Translations under genes and position numbers: made by a program
Origin: Polyangium sp. 6x1
GTDB taxonomy: Bacteria; Myxococcota_A; Polyangia; Polyangiales; Polyangiaceae
DNA: 64,000 nucleotides
Assembly: GCF_029946515.1 (NCBI RefSeq)
Contig: NZ_JARZHH010000057.1
Location: forward strand, 1-64,000
Direction of reading: 5' to 3'
In this document: piece by piece, positions 51,267 to 60,289 of the stretch
Layout of the letters: the number at the start of each line of letters is the position of its first letter
Position numbering within the stretch: position 1 is the stretch's first letter
Notes under the pieces: generated by a model
Told to the model about the DNA's origin: nothing
Databases searched by the model: none
Seen by the model: only the letters and a program-made list of their open reading frames with translations

Positions 51267-52712
51267 ATGCATACGGCCCTCCCGAATCTCCGCTCGCGCG
51301 TGCGGAAAGGTCCCTTCGCCGAGCTCCTCGCCGAGCTGAACCGCAACCGGACCCGGCTCGCAGAGGCCGAGCACGACGCCACCATCGCGTTCGGCCCGAC
51401 CATGCGCGTCGAACGTTTCGTCCTGGGCAACGGCCTCAGGGTTCTCGTCCTGCAGGACAACGCGGCGCCCGTCGTCTGCGTGCAGACGTGGTTCGGCGTG
51501 GGCTCGCGGCACGAGCGCGTCGGCAAGACGGGCATCGCCCATCTCTTCGAGCACCTCATGTTCGGCGAGACCGAGACCTCGGCCCACGGCGCGTACGATC
51601 GCACCCTCGAAGAAGCGGGCGCCGAGACGAACGCCGCGACGTTCCTGGACTGGACGTACTACCACACGAACCTGCCCGCCGAGGCGCTGGAGCTCACGCT
51701 GCGGCTCGAAGCAGACCGGATGTCACGGCTCGTGCTGCGTGATCCGCAGGTGGCGAGCGAGAAGGAGGTCGTCGCGAACGAGCGGAGGCAACGCGTCGAC
51801 GACGACGTGGACGGCGCGATCAGCGAGGTCCTCTACAAAGAGGCGTTCCGCGCGCATGGCTACGGGCATCCGACGATCGGGTGGATGGACGACATCCTGG
51901 GCTTCACGACCGACGACTGCGTCTCGTTCTACCGAACGTATTACGCGCCGAACAACGCGGCGATGGCGATCGTCGGCGACGTGGACATCGGGCAGGTGCT
52001 CCGGCTCGTGCAGGACAACTACGGCGGCCTGCCGCCCTCGGTCCTGCCGATCGAGGACGTGCGCCCCGAGCCTCCGCAGACCGAGGAGCGCCGGATCCAG
52101 ATCACCAAGCCGACGCCGACGCACAAGGTGGCGATCGGCTACAAATCGCCGGCGCTCGGGGACTTCGATCATCCGGCGCTCGTGCTCCTGAACGAGATCC
52201 TGTTCGGCGGGCGCTCCTCGCGGGTGCATCGCGCGCTCATCCAGGAGCAGGAGATCGCCACCGACGTGCGCGGCTGGGTGGGCGCGTTCCGCGATCCGTC
52301 GCTGTACGACGTCTTCTTGTCGGCGCGTGGTGAGCAGACCGCGGAGGCGCTCTGCGCTGCGCTCGACGTGCTCCTCGATCGGGTCCGCGTCGAGCCGGTC
52401 ACCGAGGAGGAGCTCGAGAAGGCGAAGGCGCGTGTGGAGCTCGCGGTGCTGCAGGGGCTCGAAACGGTGAGCGGCAAGGCCGAGCAGGTCGGATTTTACG
52501 AGATCGTGCTGGGAGACCCGGCGGCGCTCTTCGAACGGCTCGCGGCGTATCGCAGGGTCACCGTGGGGGATCTCCTGCGCGTGGCGCGGCGTTACCTCGT
52601 GCGCTCGTCGAGGACGGTCATCGAGGTCGCGCCCGACGGATCGATGGAGAGCGACGAGGTGGACGACGAAGACGCGGAAGGTGAGGGGAGCGAAGAGGAG
52701 GTGACCTCGTGA
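51267..52712 (+). CDS. M16 family zinc metallopeptidase, catalytic subunit
   Basis: 481 residues from ATG 51267 (ribosome site ggagag). The inverted zinc motif HxxEH is present as AHLFEHLMFGET near residue 92, with the downstream Glu in SEKEVVANERRQR. C-terminal features fit the non-catalytic half domain (HKVAIGYKSPALGDFDHPAL, GGRSSRVHRAL). M16 peptidases are related to mitochondrial processing peptidase and work as pairs; the next gene is such a partner. An acidic C-terminal tail (DDEDAEGEGSEEE) ends the protein. Its stop overlaps the partner's start (GTGA). Confidence 0.94.
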   Translation: MHTALPNLRSRVRKGPFAELLAELNRNRTRLAEAEHDATIAFGPTMRVERFVLGNGLRVLVLQDNAAPVVCVQTWFGVGSRHERVGKTGIAHLFEHLMFGETETSAHGAYDRTLEEAGAETNAATFLDWTYYHTNLPAEALELTLRLEADRMSRLVLRDPQVASEKEVVANERRQRVDDDVDGAISEVLYKEAFRAHGYGHPTIGWMDDILGFTTDDCVSFYRTYYAPNNAAMAIVGDVDIGQVLRLVQDNYGGLPPSVLPIEDVRPEPPQTEERRIQITKPTPTHKVAIGYKSPALGDFDHPALVLLNEILFGGRSSRVHRALIQEQEIATDVRGWVGAFRDPSLYDVFLSARGEQTAEALCAALDVLLDRVRVEPVTEEELEKAKARVELAVLQGLETVSGKAEQVGFYEIVLGDPAALFERLAAYRRVTVGDLLRVARRYLVRSSRTVIEVAPDGSMESDEVDDEDAEGEGSEEEVTS

Positions 52713-53989
52713 CGCACGTCATCATCGAGCCGAGCCCCGCGTTGCCTCTCGTCAGCGTCGTCGTCGCGTTTCGATCGGGCTCGGCGCACGACCCGGTGGG
52801 CCGCGAAGGGCTCGGGCGCATCACGGCCCGCATGCTGCGTCGCGGGGCCGAAGGGTGGAGCTCGGAGAAGATCGAGCAGACGATCGACCTCCTCGGCGGC
52901 GAGCTCGGCGTGGATGTGTCGCCGAGCGCGAGCACGGTCCACTTCGAGGTGATCCGGCGCTCGCTCGATCCGTTCGTGGACCTCGCGTCGACGCTGCTCG
53001 CGCGGCCCTCGTTCGACGAGGCCGAGCTCGCTCGCCTGAAGCGTGAAGCCGAGGCCGAGCTCATCGAGTCACGCGACAGCGACGGCTCCTTGTGCGCGCG
53101 CGCGTTCCGCCGGACGCTCTTCGCCGGCCATCCGTACGGTCGCCGGGTCGCGGGTTGCATCCCCGCGCTGCGAGCGATCGAGCGCGCCGAAGTGCTGTCG
53201 TTCTACGGGGCGCACTACGCGCGGGAGAACGCGATCATCACGATTTCGGGGGACGTCGACGTGGAGGAAGGGCACGCGATCGCCGAGCGCCTGCTCTCCG
53301 GACTCCCGGTCGGCGCGAGTGTCCCGGATCCCGTGCCGCCGCCGACGCGGAGGGCCGGGCGTCGGCTCGTCTTCGTGGACAAGCCGGAGCGAACCCAGAC
53401 GCAGATGATCGTAGGAGGGCTCGGGACACACCCGAACGACCCCGATCACGTCGCGCTCCTCGTCGCGAACACGGCATTCGGAGGGACGTTCACCTCGCGG
53501 CTCATGCAGGAGGTGCGGGCGAAGCGTGGCTGGTCGTACGGCGCGTCCTCGCGCGTCGGCTTCGATCGGCAGAGGGATGCGTTCACGATGTGGACGGCGC
53601 CCAAGGCTTCGGATGCCGCGGCCTGCCTCGCCTTGAAGCTCGAGCTCCTGCACGCGCTCCGCAAGGAAGGGATCACGCGGGACGAGCTCTCGTTCGTGAA
53701 GAAGTACCTCGTCCGCTCGCACGCCTTCGAGGTGGATACAGCGAGGAAACGCGCTTACCAGAAGCTCGAAGCCGCGCTCTACGAGTTGCCCGAGGGCTAC
53801 CACGACAAGCAGCTCGAGCAGATCGAGGCCGTCACGCTGGACGAGGCGAACGCCGCGATCCGCGAGCGTCTGTCCGAGGACGACCTCGTGGTCTCGGTCG
53901 TCGGAACGTTCTCGCAGATCGGCGAGGCCGTCGCGAAGTCCGTCCCGCGGCTGCAGGAGACCCAGGTCGATCCGTTCGACCTCGAATGA
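52709..53989 (+). CDS. M16 family peptidase-like partner (no HxxEH)
   Basis: 426 residues from GTG 52709, overlapping the upstream stop. The fold markers of M16 are present (FRSGSAHDPVGREGLGRITARML, FGGTFTSRLMQEVRAKRGWSYGA in two halves), but the HxxEH zinc site is absent: the region corresponds to GREGLGRIT. So it is expected to be the non-catalytic partner that completes the substrate chamber with the preceding protein. It contains the conserved R-x-x-Y-like pair of the substrate site (RGWSYGASSRV). Convergent with the ECF sigma gene, with a strong hairpin between. Confidence 0.92.
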   Translation: MTHVIIEPSPALPLVSVVVAFRSGSAHDPVGREGLGRITARMLRRGAEGWSSEKIEQTIDLLGGELGVDVSPSASTVHFEVIRRSLDPFVDLASTLLARPSFDEAELARLKREAEAELIESRDSDGSLCARAFRRTLFAGHPYGRRVAGCIPALRAIERAEVLSFYGAHYARENAIITISGDVDVEEGHAIAERLLSGLPVGASVPDPVPPPTRRAGRRLVFVDKPERTQTQMIVGGLGTHPNDPDHVALLVANTAFGGTFTSRLMQEVRAKRGWSYGASSRVGFDRQRDAFTMWTAPKASDAAACLALKLELLHALRKEGITRDELSFVKKYLVRSHAFEVDTARKRAYQKLEAALYELPEGYHDKQLEQIEAVTLDEANAAIRERLSEDDLVVSVVGTFSQIGEAVAKSVPRLQETQVDPFDLE

Positions 53990-53994
53990 TCTGC

Positions 53995-54021
53995 GGCGCG
54001 TGGACACGTGGTCCACGCGCC
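53995..54021. terminator. Convergent hairpin terminator
   Basis: Perfect 11-bp stem GGCGCGTGGAC/GTCCACGCGCC, loop ACGTG, between the stops of the M16 pair (53989) and the ECF sigma gene (54030). It can serve both directions. Confidence 0.7.
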
Positions 54022-54029
54022 TCTCCGCT

Positions 54030-54974
54030 TCACATCGGGAAGACGACCCTGGGGTAGGACAGCTCCCGCGCAGCGATGGCGCAGGGATACGTGACAGGCT
54101 GTTTGCTCCGTCGTGCTCCGCGCGGCGCGCGGGGTGGGCGATGCGCATACGCGAGAAGCACCTCGCGCACGCGGAGCAGATCCTTCGGCCGCAGCGGGCG
54201 CGGCGCCGACACGGCGAGGCTCGACGCGGCGAGCGCGCGCCCTCGCCGGAGCGCCTCCGCGCGAGCGAGCTTCAGCCGAGCGTAAGCGGTCTTGAGCGGG
54301 ATCCCGAGCTTGTCGGCGATCTCCGGCATCGTCTGCTCTTCGAGGTCGTGCAGGACGAGGATCTCGCGGAGCTTCGGGCGCATCCGGCCGATGAGCTCCC
54401 GGGCGAGAGCCTGCTCTTCGCCCTCCAGAAGTGCGGATTCGGCCGCGAGCGCGTCGCTCATCGCTTCCGGCGGCCACTCGGCCACGAGCGGCTCGATGCG
54501 GTGCCGCGCGAGCTTGCGGTAGTTCGTCGCGAGCTGCATGGCGATGACGAACAGCCAGGGGCGCGCAGAGCTCGCCGCGTCGTGATCCTCGATCCGCCGC
54601 AACGCGACCGAGAAGACCTCCTGCGCGATGTCGTCGGCGTCGCGGGCAGGCACTCCGTAACGCACGACGGTGCGCAGGACGAACTCCCATTCGCGCGCAT
54701 AGAGCTGCTGAAAGACCTCGTCGCGCGGAGGCAAGACCCCGGAGATGACCTCCTCCGCGAAGGGATACCGAACGGGGGGGTGCAGCGGATCCCGAGGGAC
54801 GGCATCTGGAGACAGCGGCGGGGCGCCGTCGGGACACCACGTGGAAGGGGATGCCGGCGTCGATGGAAACGAAGCACCGCGGCGCTTGCCCGCCGCAGGG
54901 GTTTCACCGGACGAACTTGCGCTTGGAGCTCGTTTTCCGCTCGCGCCGCGGGGACGCTCGTCGGCCCTTTTCAT
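54030..54974 (-). CDS. ECF-type RNA polymerase sigma factor
   Basis: 314 residues. Region 2 (about 90-160) has REWEFVLRTVVRYGVPARDADDIAQEVFSVAL in two parts (DADDIAQEVFSVALRR is typical). Region 4 (about 190-245) contains TMPEIADKLGIPLKTAYARLKLARAEALRR, a helix-turn-helix for -35 recognition. The N-terminal 85 residues are an unusual low-complexity extension and the C-terminal 65 a basic tail, both beyond the normal ECF length of about 200. No anti-sigma factor gene is next to it. Downstream (left) is the convergent M16 pair; upstream pyrB ends 100 nt away on the same strand. Confidence 0.9.
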   Translation of the reverse strand: MKRADERPRGASGKRAPSASSSGETPAAGKRRGASFPSTPASPSTWCPDGAPPLSPDAVPRDPLHPPVRYPFAEEVISGVLPPRDEVFQQLYAREWEFVLRTVVRYGVPARDADDIAQEVFSVALRRIEDHDAASSARPWLFVIAMQLATNYRKLARHRIEPLVAEWPPEAMSDALAAESALLEGEEQALARELIGRMRPKLREILVLHDLEEQTMPEIADKLGIPLKTAYARLKLARAEALRRGRALAASSLAVSAPRPLRPKDLLRVREVLLAYAHRPPRAPRGARRSKQPVTYPCAIAARELSYPRVVFPM

Positions 54975-55074
54975 GGTTCACCGCCCCGAGGCGCGGCCCG
55001 CGTGCTCGACGTCGCCCGCGCCTCTCGAACGGTTTGTCCTGCGGGCGGCAGGGAGCGTCAATGATCATCCGCGA

Positions 55075-56034
55075 TCACGCGCCCGCGGTCGGCTCTCCCT
55101 CGGCCTCCGTCGCGACCATCCACAAGACCGCCATGCGCACGGCGACGCCCGCTTCCACCTGATCGAGAATGACGCTGCGTGAGCCATCCGCCACGGCGGG
55201 GTCGATCTCCACACCTCGGTTCATCGGGCCGGGGTGCATCACGATGGCGTCGGGCGCTGCCAGCGCGAGTCGCGCCTCGTTGAGCCCGAACTTCCTGCTG
55301 TACTCGCGGGTGCTCGGCAAGAACGTGCCCGCGAGGCGTTCGCGCTGGACGCGGAGCATCATCACCACGTCGGCCCCTTCGAGCGCGGGTTCGAGTCGAT
55401 CGTGTACCTCCGCGCCGAGCGCCTCGGCCGCGGGCGGCAGGAGCGTGCGAGGGCCCGCGAAGCGCACCGTGGCCCCCATCTTCCGCAACAGAAGCGCGTT
55501 CGAGCGCGCCACGCGGCTGTGCAGGACGTCGCCGCAGATGGCCACGACGAGGCCCTCGAGCCGGCCCTTGCGGCGCCGAATCGTGAACGCGTCGAGCAGC
55601 GCTTGCGTGGGGTGCTCGTGCGTCCCGTCACCCGCATTGACCACGGCGGCCTTCGTGCGTGACGCAACGTAGTGCGGCGCGCCCGACGCTTGATGCCGGA
55701 TGACGAGGACGTCGGGGCACATCGCTTCGAGGTTCTTCACCGTGTCGAGGAGCGTCTCGCCCTTGACCGCGCTCGACGTGGACACGCTGATGTTGATGAC
55801 GTCCGCCGAGAGCCTTTTGCCCGCGAGCTCGAACGAGGTCCGCGTGCGCGTGGAGGGCTCGTAGAAGAGGTTGATCACCGTCTTGCCCCGGAGCGTCGGC
55901 ACCTTTCGGACGCTGCGCCGCGAGACGTCGAAGAAGCTCTCCGCGGCGTCCAGGATCGAGAGGATCTCGTTGCTCTCCAGGGCCTCGATCCCGAGCAGGT
56001 GGCGGTGCGGATATCGCGCGCGTGCTGTCGTCAC
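55075..56034 (-). CDS. pyrB: Aspartate carbamoyltransferase catalytic chain
   Basis: 319 residues from GTG 56034, overlapping the pyrR stop (GTGA). It makes carbamoyl-aspartate in pyrimidine synthesis. Carbamoyl phosphate site [25 protein letters not shown] and [12 protein letters not shown] are all conserved. Length is normal for catalytic chains (about 310). A regulatory pyrI chain is not visible nearby; pyrC also does not follow. Regulation by the adjacent PyrR at the RNA level is likely, but no attenuator was recognised in 56571-56631. Confidence 0.97.
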   Translation of the reverse strand: MTTARARYPHRHLLGIEALESNEILSILDAAESFFDVSRRSVRKVPTLRGKTVINLFYEPSTRTRTSFELAGKRLSADVINISVSTSSAVKGETLLDTVKNLEAMCPDVLVIRHQASGAPHYVASRTKAAVVNAGDGTHEHPTQALLDAFTIRRRKGRLEGLVVAICGDVLHSRVARSNALLLRKMGATVRFAGPRTLLPPAAEALGAEVHDRLEPALEGADVVMMLRVQRERLAGTFLPSTREYSRKFGLNEARLALAAPDAIVMHPGPMNRGVEIDPAVADGSRSVILDQVEAGVAVRMAVLWMVATEAEGEPTAGA

Positions 56035-56570
56035 GTTCCCCCCAGGGTGGATGCGTCTTCGATGGTGGCCCACGCGCCGTCGTCCCTCTGCGTGACCTCG
56101 ATCCTCTGGCCGGGGCTGAGCTCCACGCGGCGCACGGTGTAGTCCGGGTGGATGGGCAGCTCGCGGCCGCCGCGGTCGACGAGCACGCAGAGCTCGATGC
56201 GGCGCGGGCGGCCGTAGTCGAGCACCGCGTCGAGCGCCGCGCGGATCGTGCGGCCTGTGTAGATGACGTCGTCGACGAGCACGACGCGCTTGCCGCGCAC
56301 CTCGAAGGGGATGCGGCTCGGGCCGATCTTGGGGTTCGGCAGGGCCGTCGCGGCGTCGTCGCGGTAGAGGGTGATGTCGATGGAGCCCGTCGGCGGAGCT
56401 TCGCCTTCGAGCTCGCGGAGCAGCGCGGCGAGCCTCTCCGCGAGGGGCTCGCCGCCGCGCCGTATGCCGACCAGCGCGAGGTCGCGGACGCCGCCGTGCT
56501 CGGCGATCTCACCTGCGACGCGGCGGAGACCTCGGGCCACCGCGACCGGATCGAGGAGGACTTCGGACAT
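56031..56570 (-). CDS. pyrR: Bifunctional pyrimidine regulator/uracil phosphoribosyltransferase PyrR
   Basis: 179 residues, the normal PyrR size. PRPP-binding motif [19 protein letters not shown] near residue 100 and the N-terminal [13 protein letters not shown] mark a type I phosphoribosyltransferase of the PyrR group. In other bacteria PyrR binds pyr mRNA leaders when UMP is high. It is translationally coupled to pyrB. Whether it acts as regulator, enzyme or both here cannot be told. Confidence 0.96.
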   Translation of the reverse strand: MSEVLLDPVAVARGLRRVAGEIAEHGGVRDLALVGIRRGGEPLAERLAALLRELEGEAPPTGSIDITLYRDDAATALPNPKIGPSRIPFEVRGKRVVLVDDVIYTGRTIRAALDAVLDYGRPRRIELCVLVDRGGRELPIHPDYTVRRVELSPGQRIEVTQRDDGAWATIEDASTLGGT

Positions 56571-56631
56571 GGCGGGGACGAGCTACCACAAGGTCGACGC
56601 GGTGTCCCCGGGCCGCGCGAGGTGCGTCACG

Positions 56632-57951
56632 TCAATCGGGCTGGTGGAGAATTTTCTGGGTCGGATCCACGAAGTAGAACCGACCGTAAGCGGCGCGCTG
56701 GAAGGTGACCGCGCCGAACGCGTTGACGAGGACGGAGACCACGGCGAGCGCCCAGAAGAAGCCGCCGAGCCGCCTCCTGCCGAGCGCGAGGAGCGCGAAC
56801 AGGAACACGGCGAAGTCGTTGGAGAAGCGGTAGCCGAACTGGATCCAGCCGCTGTTCTGGTAGAGCAAGCTCGGCAGCGCGACGCACGCGGCCGTGAGCG
56901 CGACGGCCCAGAACGAAGGCGGCGTGCGCCGCGGCCAGAGCACCCATGCGTAGATGGGCGTCGTGACCCAGAGCGCGAGTCCGTGCGCGTTGATCTGGAA
57001 CGGCGCGCCGCTCGTGCCCGTGTAGGGCAGGGACGTCAGGAGCACGCCGAGGTTGCGGCCTAGGTAGTGGTACGAGAAGAGCCCCCACCGCTCGATGCGC
57101 GCCCGCCACGTGATCGCCAGGAGCCGGTGGCCGAACTCGAACGGATCGCCGAACCGCGCGGCGTTGTACCAGAGCAGGACGCCGAGCACCGCGGCCGAAG
57201 GCACGGCGAAGAGCACGAGCTTCTTCGCGAGCGCTCGCGCATCCACGTCCGCGAGGCGCACGCGCTCGCTCGCGCCCGAGCGCACGCTCGCTCGGATCGC
57301 CTCGTACACGAAGAGGGGGAACGCGAAGCCGAGCGGCGTGCGCGTGGCGAAGCCGAGGCCGATCGCGAGGCCCGCGAGGATCGGGTGCGCGGCGCCCACG
57401 GACGCGAAGAGGTAGAGCGCAGCGAGCGCCGCGCCGACGACGTGCGCGGCGAACCAGACCGTGCCTTGCACGGCGGAGAACCAGTACACGGTGCCGAACG
57501 CGAAGAGCAGGGAGAGCAGCACGTTCTCCCGCTCGGATCGTCCCGTCCTGCCGGCGCGGGCGAGCGCGTCGAGGCCGAGGTACAGGAGCGCCGGTGCGAG
57601 GCCCGTGAAGAGCGCGAAGAACTGGCCGTCCCGGACGCGATCGACGCTGCCCGCGAGCTTGACTGCGGGCAGCAAGAGGACCGCGGGGAACGGCGGAAAG
57701 CTCACGTAGTGCTTGCCTTCCCACGCGACGAAATCGTTGTTCCCCGTGTACGCGGGAGGAGGTCCGCCGAGGTCGAGGCGGCCATGCAGCCACGCGTCGG
57801 CGAGCAAGGCGAAGTGGTTGAATGGCGTGTGCGTCGCGAGCCGCTCGCGCCCCGTCGTGACGAGACATACGACCGTGACCAACGTGTAGATCGCAGCGGC
57901 AAAGAGCCACCTTCGCGATCGATCGTCGGGCCGTTCGAGCGGGCGGTCCAT
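56632..57951 (-). CDS. Multi-pass membrane protein, possibly GT-C glycosyltransferase-like
   Basis: 439 residues from ATG 57951. An in-frame GTG at 57966 is less likely because a TAGGGT -10-like box lies across it on the minus strand (57970-57965). About ten hydrophobic helices are visible (LFAAAIYTLVTVVCLVTT; LLSLLFAFGTVYWF; LFAVPSAAVLGVLLWYN; FWAVALTAACVALPSLL). A large first loop contains PAYTGNNDFVAWEGKHYVSFPPF, similar in style to membrane mannosyl- or arabinosyl-transferase-like proteins. No catalytic residue pattern is certain. The downstream neighbour is pyrR, 61 nt away on the same strand. Confidence 0.75.
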   Translation of the reverse strand: MDRPLERPDDRSRRWLFAAAIYTLVTVVCLVTTGRERLATHTPFNHFALLADAWLHGRLDLGGPPPAYTGNNDFVAWEGKHYVSFPPFPAVLLLPAVKLAGSVDRVRDGQFFALFTGLAPALLYLGLDALARAGRTGRSERENVLLSLLFAFGTVYWFSAVQGTVWFAAHVVGAALAALYLFASVGAAHPILAGLAIGLGFATRTPLGFAFPLFVYEAIRASVRSGASERVRLADVDARALAKKLVLFAVPSAAVLGVLLWYNAARFGDPFEFGHRLLAITWRARIERWGLFSYHYLGRNLGVLLTSLPYTGTSGAPFQINAHGLALWVTTPIYAWVLWPRRTPPSFWAVALTAACVALPSLLYQNSGWIQFGYRFSNDFAVFLFALLALGRRRLGGFFWALAVVSVLVNAFGAVTFQRAAYGRFYFVDPTQKILHQPD

Positions 57952-58006
57952 GCGTGCTGGGCGCACCCTACCATGGCCTTCGGCGGTCGAACCTGCGCCG
58001 GGAAGC

Positions 58007-58035
58007 TTGCGAGCACCCCGACCGTGCGCTAGTTG
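58007..58035 (+). promoter_or_regulatory. Candidate promoter of the DUF177-rpmF unit
   Basis: TTGCGA at 58007-58012, 17-nt spacer, TAGTTG at 58030-58035. It is placed about 70 nt before ATG 58106. Match is moderate. Confidence 0.35.
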
Positions 58036-58105
58036 CTCCCGCCTCGCGCGGCCATGGCGAACGTCACGGCTACCGCGAGCTCGCTCTCGCCCTCAGGAGT
58101 CGACC

Positions 58106-58825
58106 ATGCCGCTCTTCGCCATTCCTGCCGGAGACATCGACGCCGCTGGTCGCTCGATCGCGGCGGACCTGCCTGTCGCGTGGCTCGACGAGCAGCTCAG
58201 CGACTGTGACTTCCGTGGCGCCGAGCCGGGGCACATCTCGGGGCGGATCTCACGCTCCGGGGCCGAGATCGTCGTGCGCGGGCGCGTGCACGCCCTCTTG
58301 CAGACGCCGTGCGCTCGATGCCTCGAGTCGACGAAGATCGACGTCGACGCGGAGATGTCGCTCCTCCTCAAGCCCGCCGCACCTCAGGTGCTCGCGCAGA
58401 AGGCGGACGAGAAGCGCGCGGCGGCGCAGGCGAAGAAGGCCGCGGGCGGGAGCACGAAGACCGAGACGGGCAAGCGGGCGTCGAAGGAAAAGGAGCTGCC
58501 GGAGTACGAGTTTTCCTCGGACGAGGCGGAGGTCGACGTCTACGACGGTGAGACGATCGTGCTCGACGGGTTCATCCGCGAGGCGATTCTGCTCGAGATG
58601 CCCATCTTCCCCTTGTGCTCCGAGGCGTGTCCGGGTATCCGTCCCGCCTCCCCCGAGGCCGTCGAGGGTGGCGTCGAGCCGCCCATCGACCCCAGGCTCG
58701 CGCCCCTCGGCGCTTTGCGCGCCGCGCTCTCCAAGGCGAGCGGCTCGCGCGGGCCGAACGAAGATCAAGGGGCCGCGGCCGGCAGCGCCGACGCGTCCCA
58801 GCAGAAGAAGACGAAGAAGGAGTAG
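58106..58825 (+). CDS. DUF177 (YceD-like) protein
   Basis: 239 residues from ATG 58106, with ribosome site AGGAGT. DUF177 proteins lie next to rpmF in most bacteria and have been linked to ribosomal large subunit or 23S rRNA synthesis. The family pattern is visible in VVRGRVHALLQTPCARCLES with a C-x2-C pair, and later LEMPIFPLCSEACPGI with a second Cys pair. A Lys/Ala-rich stretch (about 92-130) is inserted in the middle and the C-terminus is a charged tail. rpmF begins 3 nt after its stop, and the ribosome site of rpmF is inside this gene. Confidence 0.85.
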   Translation: MPLFAIPAGDIDAAGRSIAADLPVAWLDEQLSDCDFRGAEPGHISGRISRSGAEIVVRGRVHALLQTPCARCLESTKIDVDAEMSLLLKPAAPQVLAQKADEKRAAAQAKKAAGGSTKTETGKRASKEKELPEYEFSSDEAEVDVYDGETIVLDGFIREAILLEMPIFPLCSEACPGIRPASPEAVEGGVEPPIDPRLAPLGALRAALSKASGSRGPNEDQGAAAGSADASQQKKTKKE

Positions 58826-58828
58826 CCC

Positions 58829-59020
58829 GTGGCCGTCCCGAAGAGGAAAACCACCCCGAGCAAGCGCGACATGCGGCGCGCGAACCACGACAAGGTCACC
58901 CCGGTGCAGGTGGTTGCCTGCGCGAACTGCGGGGAGGCGGCGCTTCCGCACCGCGCCTGCGGCGCCTGTGGCTTCTACAAGGGTCGCAAGGCGAAGGCCG
59001 TCAAGGCCGCGACCACCTGA
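58829..59020 (+). CDS. rpmF: 50S ribosomal protein L32
   Basis: 63 residues from GTG 58829. AVPKRKTTPSKRDMRRANH at the N-terminus and a four-Cys zinc ribbon (CANC...CGAC) match zinc-binding L32. The ribosome site is aaggag, just before the upstream stop. In many bacteria rpmF is followed by plsX, then fabH; here a 193-nt gap with no gene I can support separates it from fabH. Confidence 0.97.
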   Translation: MAVPKRKTTPSKRDMRRANHDKVTPVQVVACANCGEAALPHRACGACGFYKGRKAKAVKAATT

Positions 59021-59213
59021 GTCCACCGCATATCCCCGGCTTGCCCGTCTCGGAGGGCGCCCGCACCACGCAGGGCGTGGCTTCGAGATGGGCTCGCGCC
59101 GGGCACCGCGTGCGTACATGGATCTCGGCGCTCCGCGATGAACTGCGCGGAAGCACGGGTCGAGGTCCATCGCTAGAACACGCGCCGCCTCGGCGCCCTG
59201 CTACCTTGTCACC

Positions 59214-60212
59214 ATGAGCGCGCTCCCCACACCGAAGAGTCGCATCCTCGGGACCGGCCATTACGTCCCCGAGAAGGTCCTCGCCAACGTCGACCTCGAG
59301 AAGATCGTCGACACGTCCGACGCTTGGATCGCGGAGCGCACGGGCATCCGGCGCCGGCACATCGCGGCCGACAACGAGAACACGAGCGACATGGCGGCGG
59401 CCGCCGCGCGCCGCGCCCTCGAGTCGGCGGGCCTCAACGCCGCCGACATCGACATGATCATCGTCGGGACGATCAGCGGCGACAGCCCCATGCCCGCGTG
59501 CGCCGTGCACGTGCAGCAGAAGCTCGGCGCCGACAACATCCCGGCCTTCGACGTGTCGGCCGCGTGCGCCGGCTTCATCTACGGCCTCACCATCGCCGAT
59601 CAGTTCATCGCCACCGGCGCGGCGCGCTGCGTCCTCGTGGTCGGCGTCGAGCTCTTGTCGAGGCTGCTCAACTGGCAGGATCGTACGACGTGCGTCCTCT
59701 TCGGGGACGGCGCGGGCGCGGTCGTGCTCGGGCCCGCGGAGGGCGACGGTCGGGGCCTGCTCGCCACGCGCATCTTCACCGACGGATCGCTCGCGCACGC
59801 GCTCACGATCCCCGGCGGCGGTACGGCCGAGCCGCTCACGGAGGAGGGCCTCGCGAAGAAGCGCAACAAGGTCCACATGATGGGGCAGGAGATCTTCCGG
59901 ACCGCCATCAAGAACCTGACGAGCGCGTCCACCGCGGTCCTCAAGGCCTCGGGCCTGACGAGCGCCGATCTCGACTGGGTCGTCGCCCATCAGGCGAACC
60001 TGCGCATCATCACGCAGGTCGCCGATCGGCTGAACTTCCCGATGGAGAAGTTCGTCATCAACATCCAGGAGTACGGCAACACGTCGAGCGCATCGATCCC
60101 CATCGCGCTCGACGAGGCCGTGCGCGACGGGCGCATCCAGACCGGGCAAAACGTCCTCATGTGCGCCCTCGGCGCCGGGATCTCCTGGGGCGCGGCGCTC
60201 GTCCGGATGTGA
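59214..60212 (+). CDS. fabH: 3-oxoacyl-ACP synthase III (FabH)
   Basis: 332 residues from ATG 59214. It starts fatty-acid synthesis by joining acetyl- or branched acyl-CoA to malonyl-ACP. Catalytic Cys in DVSAACAGFIYGL, His in VVAHQANLRII and Asn in EYGNTSSASIPIAL are visible. Myxobacteria make branched iso fatty acids, so a branched-CoA preference is plausible but not shown. First gene of fabH-D-G-acpP-fabF; plsX, which often precedes it, is missing. Confidence 0.97.
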   Translation: MSALPTPKSRILGTGHYVPEKVLANVDLEKIVDTSDAWIAERTGIRRRHIAADNENTSDMAAAAARRALESAGLNAADIDMIIVGTISGDSPMPACAVHVQQKLGADNIPAFDVSAACAGFIYGLTIADQFIATGAARCVLVVGVELLSRLLNWQDRTTCVLFGDGAGAVVLGPAEGDGRGLLATRIFTDGSLAHALTIPGGGTAEPLTEEGLAKKRNKVHMMGQEIFRTAIKNLTSASTAVLKASGLTSADLDWVVAHQANLRIITQVADRLNFPMEKFVINIQEYGNTSSASIPIALDEAVRDGRIQTGQNVLMCALGAGISWGAALVRM

Positions 60213-60289
60213 CGGTTCTTCGCGCGCTGCCGCCGATCCTTTGAGCACAAAAATTCATCCCGCGACGTAGCACTCGGGAGTCCGCGTCG

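Noticed and set aside
56571-56631. PyrR-type attenuator ahead of pyrR-pyrB
   Set aside because: The 61-nt gap has no clear anti-terminator or terminator pair that I can support.
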